A DNA stretch of 64,000 nucleotides, taken from Campylobacter sp. CCS1377 (GTDB lineage Bacteria; Campylobacterota; Campylobacteria; Campylobacterales; Campylobacteraceae). The DNA is taken from assembly GCF_040008265.1 (NCBI RefSeq), contig NZ_CP155620.1:248001-312000 (forward strand), read 5' to 3'. Shown here in pieces: positions 9,079 through 16,265 of the stretch. Numbering within the stretch: the first letter of the stretch is position 1; each line of letters opens with the position of its first letter. Both the position numbers and the translations under genes were made by a program. The notes below the pieces were generated by a model. The model was not told where the DNA came from and did no database searches. It was given only the letters and a program-made list of their open reading frames with translations.

Positions 9079-9103
9079 AAGAAAAATTCTATAATTATTA
9101 TTT

Positions 9104-9109
9104 TATAAT
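9104..9109 (+). promoter_or_regulatory. -10 element for ccoN operon
   Basis: TATAAT at 9104-9109, 34 bases before the ccoN ATG; a second TATAAT at 9090-9095 is an alternative. No convincing -35 box. The leader then carries a strong AAGGAGAGG ribosome site directly before the ATG at 9143, fitting high expression of the oxidase. Confidence 0.5.
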
Positions 9110-9142
9110 ATTAGCTTGTTAATTCCAAAATAAGGAGAGGAA

Positions 9143-10609
9143 ATGCACCCAGGTAATGCATTAAACTACGACTATACGGTTGCTAAATACTTTATGTTTG
9201 CTACCATATTGTTTGGTATTATAGGTATGGCCATTGGCACGCTTATAGCCTTTCAACTTGCGTATCCAGATTTAAACTATTTAGCTGGTGAGTACGGAAC
9301 TTTTTCAAGACTTAGACCGCTTCATACTTCAGGTGTGATTTTTGGTTTTATGCTTTCAGGAATTTGGGCTACTTGGTATTATATAGGCCAACGCGTTTTA
9401 AAAGTAAGCATGGCAGAGTCATCATTTTTGATGGCTATAGGAAAAATTCACTTTTGGCTCTATATGATCACAATGATTTTGGCTGTGATTTCTTTGTTTA
9501 TAGGAGTTAGCACCTCAAAGGAGTATGCAGAGCTTGAATGGCCTTTAGATATACTTGTAGTTCTTGTATGGATTTTATGGGGTATAAGTATTTTTGGACT
9601 CATTGGAATTCGTCGTGAAAAAACTTTGTATATTTCGCTTTGGTATTATATAGCTACATTTTTAGGTATAGCCATGCTTTATCTTTTTAATAATATGTCT
9701 GTTCCGACTTATTTTGTAAGCGGTATGGGAAATTGGTGGCATAGTGTATCAATGTATGCAGGAACCAATGACGCTTTGGTGCAATGGTGGTATGGACATA
9801 ATGCAGTTGCATTTGTATTCACCGTAGGTATTATTGCTCAAATTTATTATTTTCTTCCAAAAGAAAGTGGACAACCAATTTTTTCTTATAAACTTTCCTT
9901 ATTTGCATTTTGGGGTTTAATGTTTGTTTATCTTTGGGCAGGTGGACACCATTTGATTTACTCGACTGTGCCTGATTGGATGCAAACAATGGGTTCTGTT
10001 TTTTCAATTGTGCTTATTTTGCCTTCTTGGGGTTCAGCTATTAATATTTTACTTACTATGAAAGGTGAGTGGAGTCAATTAAGAGAAAGTCCATTGATTA
10101 AATTTATGATTTTGGCATCAACTTTTTATATGTTCTCAACTCTTGAAGGACCAATTCTTTCTATTAAGTCTGTAAATGCTCTAGCTCACTTTACGGATTG
10201 GATTCCAGGGCATGTGCATGATGGAACTCTTGGTTGGGTTGGTTTTATGACTATGGCAGCGCTTTATCATATGACTCCTAGAATGTTTAAAAGAGAGCTT
10301 TATAGTAAATCATTAATGGAAGCACAATTTTGGATTCAAACTACAGGTATAGTGCTTTATTTTGCATCTATGTGGATTGCAGGAATCACTCAAGGTATGA
10401 TGTGGAGAGCTACAGATGAATACGGAACTCTTCTTTATACTTTCATAGATACGGTTACGGCTATTGTTCCTTATTATTGGATTAGAGCAATTGGTGGCTT
10501 GTTATATCTTGTAGGCTTTTTTATGTTTACTTATAATATTTATAAATCAATTGCTAATGGAAAAGTACTTGACAAAGAACCACAAAGTGCTTCACCTATG
10601 GCAGCATAA
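9143..10609 (+). CDS. ccoN: cbb3-type cytochrome c oxidase subunit I
   Basis: 488 residues with about 12 membrane helices. Haem and copper ligand histidines are visible in RLRPLHTSGV, WWYGHNAVAF, AGGHHLIYSTVPDW and PGHVHDGTLGW. This is the catalytic subunit that reduces oxygen to water with high affinity and pumps protons, the main terminal oxidase of microaerophilic Campylobacter. It begins a compact operon, with ccoO following after 9 bases. The sequence is close to the C. jejuni protein over its whole length. Confidence 0.98.
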   Translation: MHPGNALNYDYTVAKYFMFATILFGIIGMAIGTLIAFQLAYPDLNYLAGEYGTFSRLRPLHTSGVIFGFMLSGIWATWYYIGQRVLKVSMAESSFLMAIGKIHFWLYMITMILAVISLFIGVSTSKEYAELEWPLDILVVLVWILWGISIFGLIGIRREKTLYISLWYYIATFLGIAMLYLFNNMSVPTYFVSGMGNWWHSVSMYAGTNDALVQWWYGHNAVAFVFTVGIIAQIYYFLPKESGQPIFSYKLSLFAFWGLMFVYLWAGGHHLIYSTVPDWMQTMGSVFSIVLILPSWGSAINILLTMKGEWSQLRESPLIKFMILASTFYMFSTLEGPILSIKSVNALAHFTDWIPGHVHDGTLGWVGFMTMAALYHMTPRMFKRELYSKSLMEAQFWIQTTGIVLYFASMWIAGITQGMMWRATDEYGTLLYTFIDTVTAIVPYYWIRAIGGLLYLVGFFMFTYNIYKSIANGKVLDKEPQSASPMAA

Positions 10610-10618
10610 GGAGAGAAA

Positions 10619-11284
10619 ATGTTTAGTTGGTTAGAAAAAAATCCATTCTTTTTCGCGGTAGCAGTTTTTGTTGTGATTGCTTATGCAGGTATTGTTGAAG
10701 TTTTGCCAGATTTTGCAAATAATGCAAGACCGCTTGAAAGTAAAAAGCCTTATACTGTTTTACAGCTTGCGGGACGCCAAGTTTATATTAAAGATAGTTG
10801 CAATGCTTGTCATTCTCAGCTTATTCGTCCTTTTAAATCAGAGACTGATAGATATGGAATGTATTCTGTAAGTGGTGAATTTGCTTATGATAGACCATTT
10901 TTATGGGGTTCAAAAAGAACAGGTCCTGATTTAGCACGTGTAGGAAATTATAGGACAGCTGATTGGCATGAAAATCATATGTGGGATCCAACTTCTGTAG
11001 TTCCAGCATCGGTAATGCCCGCTTACAAACACATGTTTAGCAATAACGCTGATATTAAAACTGCCTATGCTGAGGCATTGACTGTAAAGAAAGTGTTTAA
11101 TGTTCCTTATGATGTTGAAGGACAAACCAAACTTGGCACTTGGGAGGAAGCTAGCGAGGAAGTAAAAGCTGAAGCACAAGCCATTGTTGATCAAATGAAA
11201 AATCAAGAAGTAAAAGATGCTTTTGCTAGAGGTGAAATTAAAGAAATTGTTGCTTTAATTGCTTATTTAAATAGCTTAAAGTAG
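10619..11284 (+). CDS. ccoO: cbb3 oxidase subunit II, mono-haem c
   Basis: 221 residues: one N-terminal membrane anchor (about 10-28), then a periplasmic cytochrome c domain with the CxxCH haem site in DSCNACHSQLIRP near residue 60. The axial methionine probably lies in SVVPASVMPAY. CcoO takes electrons from CcoP and passes them to CcoN. It sits 9 bases after ccoN and 5 before ccoQ, and has the usual family length. Confidence 0.97.
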   Translation: MFSWLEKNPFFFAVAVFVVIAYAGIVEVLPDFANNARPLESKKPYTVLQLAGRQVYIKDSCNACHSQLIRPFKSETDRYGMYSVSGEFAYDRPFLWGSKRTGPDLARVGNYRTADWHENHMWDPTSVVPASVMPAYKHMFSNNADIKTAYAEALTVKKVFNVPYDVEGQTKLGTWEEASEEVKAEAQAIVDQMKNQEVKDAFARGEIKEIVALIAYLNSLK

Positions 11285-11289
11285 GATTT

Positions 11290-11553
11290 ATGGAAGATTT
11301 AGAAATAGTATTTGGCGTGATTAAAGATATCATCACGCTAAATTTTGATGCCATTACAAAACAAGAATGGGAACTTTTCCAAGGTTATGGTTTTTTTGCT
11401 TTTGTTGTTTTTTTGGTAGTTGTTTTATATGCTTATTGGTATCATCTTTATAGAGCAGAAAAAAAAGGTGAGAGAAATTACGAAAAATACGCTAATCTTG
11501 CCTTAAAAGATGATATTGATGATAGCATTTTAGAAAATAAAAGGAGTATTTGA
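11290..11553 (+). CDS. ccoQ: cbb3 oxidase subunit CcoQ (subunit IV)
   Basis: 87 residues with one membrane helix at about 34-55 (FFAFVVFLVVVLYAYWYH) and a charged cytoplasmic tail. CcoQ is a small stabilising subunit of cbb3 oxidase, poorly conserved in sequence; the call depends on size, topology and its place between ccoO and ccoP. Its N-terminal 33 residues before the helix are longer than in many proteobacterial CcoQ proteins. The TGA stop overlaps the ccoP start (TGATG). Confidence 0.88.
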   Translation: MEDLEIVFGVIKDIITLNFDAITKQEWELFQGYGFFAFVVFLVVVLYAYWYHLYRAEKKGERNYEKYANLALKDDIDDSILENKRSI

Positions 11554-12431
11554 TGCAATGGTTAAATTTAGAAGATAATATCAATCTCTTATCTTTAATT
11601 GGAGCTATTCTTATCATTTTAATCACACTTGTAATTGTGGGTAGAATGTTTAAACAAATGAAAGAAAAAAGAGGTGATGCGGAGCTTAGTGAGCATAGTT
11701 GGGATGGTATAGGTGAGTATAAAAATGCTATTCCTACAGGTTGGGCTGTTGTGTTTTTCCTTACTATTGTTTGGGCTATTTGGTATTTTCTTTGGGGGTA
11801 TCCTTTAAATGGTTATTCGAGAATAGGTGAATACAATGAAGAGGTAATGGCTCATACGGTTAAATTTGAAGAAAAATTCAAAAATCTTTCTGCTGAAGAT
11901 AAAGTTGCTATGGGTGAAAATATCTTTTTAGTCCAATGTTCTCAATGCCATGGAATCACTGCTGATGGGATTAATGGAAAAGCACAAAATCTTACTATGT
12001 GGGGTTCTGAAGAAGGGCTTATTGATGTTTTGAAAAAAGGTTCTAAGGGTATGAATTATCTTATGGGTGAGATGGCTCCAGCAGTTGAACTTGGTGTTGC
12101 GGAAGAAGATATTCCAGCGGTTGCTGCTTATGTTGCAAAGGAAATTTCAGCGATTAAAAAAACAGCAAATGAAGATTTAGTAGCTCGCGGCAAAGAGGTT
12201 TTTGCTACTTGTGTTGCTTGTCATGGTGAAGATGGGACCGGAATAGTAGGTGGAGAAGTTTTAGCACCCGATCTTACCAAGTATGGACAATCTGAATTTG
12301 TGGTAGAAGTTTTAAATAGGGGTAAAAGCGGTGCTATTGGTGTGATGCCTATGTTTAATAGCGGAATTTTAAATGATATTCAAAAACAAGCTGTTGGCGA
12401 ATATGTGATTTCTCTTTCAAGGGGTGAGTAA
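11553..12431 (+). CDS. ccoP: cbb3 oxidase subunit III, di-haem c
   Basis: 292 residues. Two N-terminal hydrophobic segments (about 10-30 and 64-84) are followed by two cytochrome c domains with CSQCHG and CVACHGEDG haem sites. CcoP receives electrons from periplasmic cytochrome c and hands them to CcoO. I start it at the ATG at 11553, which shares bases with the ccoQ stop, rather than at the TTG one codon earlier; an AAGGAG site lies about seven bases upstream. The stop overlaps the next small gene. Confidence 0.97.
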   Translation: MQWLNLEDNINLLSLIGAILIILITLVIVGRMFKQMKEKRGDAELSEHSWDGIGEYKNAIPTGWAVVFFLTIVWAIWYFLWGYPLNGYSRIGEYNEEVMAHTVKFEEKFKNLSAEDKVAMGENIFLVQCSQCHGITADGINGKAQNLTMWGSEEGLIDVLKKGSKGMNYLMGEMAPAVELGVAEEDIPAVAAYVAKEISAIKKTANEDLVARGKEVFATCVACHGEDGTGIVGGEVLAPDLTKYGQSEFVVEVLNRGKSGAIGVMPMFNSGILNDIQKQAVGEYVISLSRGE

Positions 12432-12649
12432 TGGAAAATATGAATAGAAATGTATTTTCACTTTCGGGCGTAACAGGAATGTTAATTGCTACGGTTTTGC
12501 TGCTTGCTATTTTGGTAGGACTTACGATTTGGGGTATTAAAGCACAGCAAGATGTAATGCAAAAACCTTATACTTTAAATAATCCTCAAAGTGTTCCTAT
12601 GAAAGGTGCTGATGCCAATAAACATATGATAGTAAAGGATGGACAATGA
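12431..12649 (+). CDS. DUF4006 small membrane protein of the cco operon
   Basis: 72 residues with one membrane helix at about 12-35 and a C-terminal soluble tail (YTLNNPQSVPMKGADANKH). It matches the small DUF4006 proteins encoded directly after ccoP in epsilonproteobacteria. It overlaps both neighbours by 1-4 bases, so it is certainly translated with the operon. A role in cbb3 assembly or stability is likely from position but not shown. Confidence 0.8.
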   Translation: MENMNRNVFSLSGVTGMLIATVLLLAILVGLTIWGIKAQQDVMQKPYTLNNPQSVPMKGADANKHMIVKDGQ

Positions 12650-12747
12650 GCAAAGCTTTAGAATATTTAATTGTTATAGGTTTGATTGTTGCAGCTGCTG
12701 TAACTGCTTGGTCTGTTTTAACTGCAAATCATCTTAATATAGGATGA
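12646..12747 (+). CDS. 33-residue single-helix membrane peptide in cco operon
   Basis: The ATG at 12646 overlaps the previous stop in an ATGA, and the TGA at 12745-12747 overlaps the ATG of the following gene at 12744. The peptide is MSKALEYLIVIGLIVAAAVT followed by AWSVLTANHLNIG: nearly all one membrane helix. The double start/stop overlap is strong evidence that it is translated, although it is easily missed by gene callers. It resembles the small single-helix accessory subunits that stabilise haem-copper and bd oxidases; that role is inference. Confidence 0.75.
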   Translation: MSKALEYLIVIGLIVAAAVTAWSVLTANHLNIG

Positions 12748-13337
12748 AATTCTTAATACAAAGCGGCTTTTTAGCTGCTTTTTTCTTTATAAATTCTTTA
12801 TTAGCGCAAGGCAATTCTCATGTTGTTTTTAATGAAAATGTTTTAAATGATAAAGTTGTGAATGAGCTTAATTTAATGGGAAATGAGCTCTATGAAAAAA
12901 CAGGGGTATTTGTAGCTGCTGCAATTAGTGATAAGACTGATTTTAACGAATTGCTTAAATTTAAAGATAAACTCCCAAGTCCTTTTATTTTGCTAGTTCT
13001 TTCTAAAAAATCTCATCAACTTGATATTATAGCTACTAAAGAAGCTTTAGTGTTTTTTGATAAAGAAAAGGTTTTAAGTCCTTATCCATGGAGTGGTTCT
13101 ATACTTCCTTTACTTTCATCAAATAAGGCAAAAGATCAATTTAATGCTGCGGTTTTGAATGGTTATTCTGATATTGTTGATCAGGTGGCAAGTTATTTTA
13201 ATATTAAACTCGTTCATTCTATAGGCAATGCAAATAGAGATACTTTAAATGTCTTAAGAATTGGAATTTACGGCTTTATCTGTATTATGGCTTTACTATA
13301 CATTCAGAAAAAAATGAGGAGAAAAAAGAATGTCTAA
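12744..13337 (+). CDS. Exported membrane-anchored protein of the cco operon, TPM-like
   Basis: 197 residues: signal peptide (about 1-21, ending LLAQG), a mixed alpha/beta periplasmic domain (about 30-160) and a C-terminal membrane helix (about 172-187) followed by a basic tail KKMRRKKNV. The layout and the stretch LNLMGNELYEKTGVFVAAAISD recall TPM-domain proteins, but the match is weak and I do not assign a function. Its ATG overlaps the stop of the 33-residue gene, and its end overlaps the FixH-like gene by 8 bases. Corresponds to the Cj1484c/Cj1485c area in C. jejuni. Confidence 0.7.
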   Translation: MKFLIQSGFLAAFFFINSLLAQGNSHVVFNENVLNDKVVNELNLMGNELYEKTGVFVAAAISDKTDFNELLKFKDKLPSPFILLVLSKKSHQLDIIATKEALVFFDKEKVLSPYPWSGSILPLLSSNKAKDQFNAAVLNGYSDIVDQVASYFNIKLVHSIGNANRDTLNVLRIGIYGFICIMALLYIQKKMRRKKNV

Positions 13338-13890
13338 AAAGAAAACTTTTTGGCCTTATGGAATCTTGCTTTCGCTTTTTGCAATAGTTCTTGCTTGTAT
13401 TGCTACTATTGTTTTTGCTAGTCAGTATCCTGTTTATGAAGATAAAGTTTATTTTCAAACTTATCAAGAAGTGGATGAAAATATCAATGAAATTAGAGCT
13501 AAACAGGAAATTTTTGAGAAATTTTTTAGCGTGAGTTTGGATTTAAATTCAAGTAAAGATAAAAAGGGACGCGTAGTTTATGATTTAAATCAAGATCAAA
13601 ATACCTTGCGTTTTGTGCTTAAAGATAAAATTGAAAATATATCATCGGAATTTAGCGCAGAGCTTTTGCTAACGCGTCCGCATACTAATGAGCAAGATGC
13701 GAAATTGGGACTTGAAATTTTGCAAAATACAGGTATAAATTCAAATGTCAAAGAACATTTTATAAATGTGGTTTTGCCTAGACTTGAAAAAGGCAGATGG
13801 CAACTTCAGCTTAAAATCATTGCAGATAAAGATGATGGGATAAATACTCAGGCTGTAGGTTTTTATACTTATGAAATTTTTGTTCGTTAA
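13330..13890 (+). CDS. FixH/CcoH-like membrane protein
   Basis: 186 residues: one N-terminal membrane helix (about 11-31) and a periplasmic domain of about 150 residues with RWQLQLKIIADKDD and YTYEIFVR at its end, the typical FixH ending that resembles copper-binding/immunoglobulin-like folds. FixH/CcoH proteins help assemble cbb3 oxidase. It contains D-L-N-S-S with Asn73 in the periplasmic part, a PglB sequon. The ATG of addB overlaps its stop, so the oxidase operon reads straight into addBA. Confidence 0.72.
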   Translation: MSKKKTFWPYGILLSLFAIVLACIATIVFASQYPVYEDKVYFQTYQEVDENINEIRAKQEIFEKFFSVSLDLNSSKDKKGRVVYDLNQDQNTLRFVLKDKIENISSEFSAELLLTRPHTNEQDAKLGLEILQNTGINSNVKEHFINVVLPRLEKGRWQLQLKIIADKDDGINTQAVGFYTYEIFVR

Positions 13891-16265
13891 TGAAGCTTAA
13901 TATTTTTAGTTCTACAAGACAAATTAAAGAGTATTATAGGCAAAATAAAAATGCCAATTCTTTGCTCGATCCTGTGCTTCATATCAGTGATTTTTTGGAT
14001 AGAGTTTGTTTGCTTAATACTCATAAAGCGAGTTCTTATGAGACTTTGCTTTTGATGCAAGAAGCTTGCAAGAAAAGTAAGGATTTGGAAAGTAAGTTGG
14101 GAATTTCGACTGAATTTTTTGCTTTTTTGAAAAATAACGAATATCTTTTTTCTTTTTTTAAAGAATTGGCTTTAGAAAAAAGAAGTATTTGCGATCTTAA
14201 AAATAATGACTATTATGCTGCTTATAATGAACATTTGGATATTTTAGAAGAGGTTTTTCAAAATTATCTTTCTTTGCTTGATAGGGCAAATTTGCATGAT
14301 GAGCTTTCTTTGGTAAAAAACTATAGTTTAAATTTAGATTTTTTGGATGAATATGAAAGTATTAAATATGATTTACAAGGTTTTTTGAGTCGTTTTGAAG
14401 AAGAGTTGTTTGTGCAAATTTCGCAATATAAAGATTTTATTTTATGCTTTAGAACGAGTGCTTTTAATTTAGAATATCTTTCGAACCTTGATTTTTTAAG
14501 AAAATTATCTTTAAATGAAAATTGTTATTATGAATTTAATATTAAAACTCATACTATTGTAAAACAAGAAAAAATTCCACAAACGAAGATAAGTGTTAAA
14601 CTTCGAGCTTTTGAAATAAGAACCTTGCAAGTTTCTTTTGTTATGGATGAAATTTCAAATTTCATTCGTGCGGGTTTAAAACCTGAAAATATAGTTGTTA
14701 TTACTCCAGATGAATGTTTTTGCAATACTTTAAGGCTTTGGGATAAGAACAATGTTTTGAATTTTGCAAGTGGAATTAGCATTAAAGAAAGCTTTTTTTA
14801 TCAGAAATTAAAAGCGCTTTATGATAGTGCAAATTTGGAGTCTTTTGAATTTAATGAAAGCCTTGATTATTTTGAAAATAAAGAGAGTGTTTTTGACTAT
14901 CATAATACGCTTTTGCATTATTTTAAACTTGATTTTAATACTTTTAAGGCGCGCTTTAATGAAAAGTGTGAAGTGGATTTTTTTGAAGATCTTGTAAAAG
15001 TATTTTTGTTGAATGAAAAAAAAGAACTGATTGTTTTGATTGAAAAGGAGCTTTATTTTATTAAGGATTTGCTAAAAAATCAAACTTTAACACTAAAAGA
15101 GCTTTTAGAGCTTTTTTTTATACAAATTTCTTCACTCACTTTAAGCGATATTGGTGGCGGGAAAGTTACTGTTATGGGGCTTTTGGAAAGTAGGGGGCTT
15201 AGTTTTGATGGGGTAATAATGGTTGATTTTAATGATGATATTATTCCCAAAAGAAGTATTAATGAGCTTTTTTTAAACAATGATATTCGCAAACAAGCAG
15301 GACTTATAAGTTATGAAAGAAGAGAAAATTTACAAAGATTTTATTATGAAAGTTTGATGACAAGAGCGAAAAAAGTTAGCATTTCTTATGTGGAAAATGA
15401 GCAAAGTTGCAAATCGCGTTTTTTAGACGAGCTGGATTTTGAATTTGAAGAGGATAATAAAATCAGTCCCCAAGCTTATTTAGATGCTTTAAAATTAGAT
15501 TATGAAGAAAAAAAACCCAATTTAGAGCCTCTTAAGGCACCTATTTTAAGGCATAATATTTTTGCCACCCCTTTATCTTTTAGTCGTTTGAATTTATTTT
15601 TGAAGCAAAAAAGAACTTATTATTATCGTTATATTTTAAATCTTTTAGAACCTCGTGCCTTAGAGGAGCAAAAAAGTGCTAAAAATTTAGGTATTTTTAT
15701 ACATAAAATTTTAGAACTCTATTATCAGCAAAATAAGAATTTTTTTGATGAAGATGAATTTATGTTTTTATTGCATAAACAAGCAAAAATTGCGAAAATT
15801 TCAGAACTTGATGTTGAAATTTTGAAATTAAAATTCGCACGCTTTGCAAAGGTAGAAAATGAGCGTTTTTCGCAAGGATATAGGGTAGAAAAAACTGAAT
15901 TTGAGATAAAGCCTCCTAAGAAATATAAATTAAAAAATGGTTTTAGCGTGGATTTAATAGGGACTATTGACCGTATTGATAACTTAAATAATGATCGTTT
16001 GATTCTTGATTATAAAAGCGGAAAAATAGAAGATAATTCATATCAATTGGCTTTTTATAAGCTTTTGATAGGCAAGAATTGTGCTGCAAAATTTTATGAT
16101 TTAAATGATTTTAAAATTAAAAATGGCAAAAACACCAAAGATGTTTTGGAGCTTGAAGAATTACTTGAAGAGCTTGTTTTGCAAAGTAAAGAAGAGATAG
16201 AATTTGAAAATACAAAAGATGAGTATTGTCCTTATAAGCTTCTTTATAAAAAGGAGTTAAAATGA
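13890..16265 (+). CDS. addB: AddB-like subunit of the AddAB recombination nuclease
   Basis: 791 residues. The C-terminal region (about 560-791) is a PD-(D/E)xK nuclease of the RecB family, with LGIFIHKILE, DLIGTIDRIDNL and LILDYKSGK giving the His, Asp and Asp-x-Lys active-site residues. The N-terminal part is a degenerate helicase-like region without a clear Walker A motif, as in other AddB proteins. AddAB processes double-strand breaks for RecA-dependent repair and is needed for H. pylori colonisation. Its ATG overlaps the fixH-like stop and its end overlaps addA by 4 bases. Confidence 0.92.
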   Translation: MKLNIFSSTRQIKEYYRQNKNANSLLDPVLHISDFLDRVCLLNTHKASSYETLLLMQEACKKSKDLESKLGISTEFFAFLKNNEYLFSFFKELALEKRSICDLKNNDYYAAYNEHLDILEEVFQNYLSLLDRANLHDELSLVKNYSLNLDFLDEYESIKYDLQGFLSRFEEELFVQISQYKDFILCFRTSAFNLEYLSNLDFLRKLSLNENCYYEFNIKTHTIVKQEKIPQTKISVKLRAFEIRTLQVSFVMDEISNFIRAGLKPENIVVITPDECFCNTLRLWDKNNVLNFASGISIKESFFYQKLKALYDSANLESFEFNESLDYFENKESVFDYHNTLLHYFKLDFNTFKARFNEKCEVDFFEDLVKVFLLNEKKELIVLIEKELYFIKDLLKNQTLTLKELLELFFIQISSLTLSDIGGGKVTVMGLLESRGLSFDGVIMVDFNDDIIPKRSINELFLNNDIRKQAGLISYERRENLQRFYYESLMTRAKKVSISYVENEQSCKSRFLDELDFEFEEDNKISPQAYLDALKLDYEEKKPNLEPLKAPILRHNIFATPLSFSRLNLFLKQKRTYYYRYILNLLEPRALEEQKSAKNLGIFIHKILELYYQQNKNFFDEDEFMFLLHKQAKIAKISELDVEILKLKFARFAKVENERFSQGYRVEKTEFEIKPPKKYKLKNGFSVDLIGTIDRIDNLNNDRLILDYKSGKIEDNSYQLAFYKLLIGKNCAAKFYDLNDFKIKNGKNTKDVLELEELLEELVLQSKEEIEFENTKDEYCPYKLLYKKELK

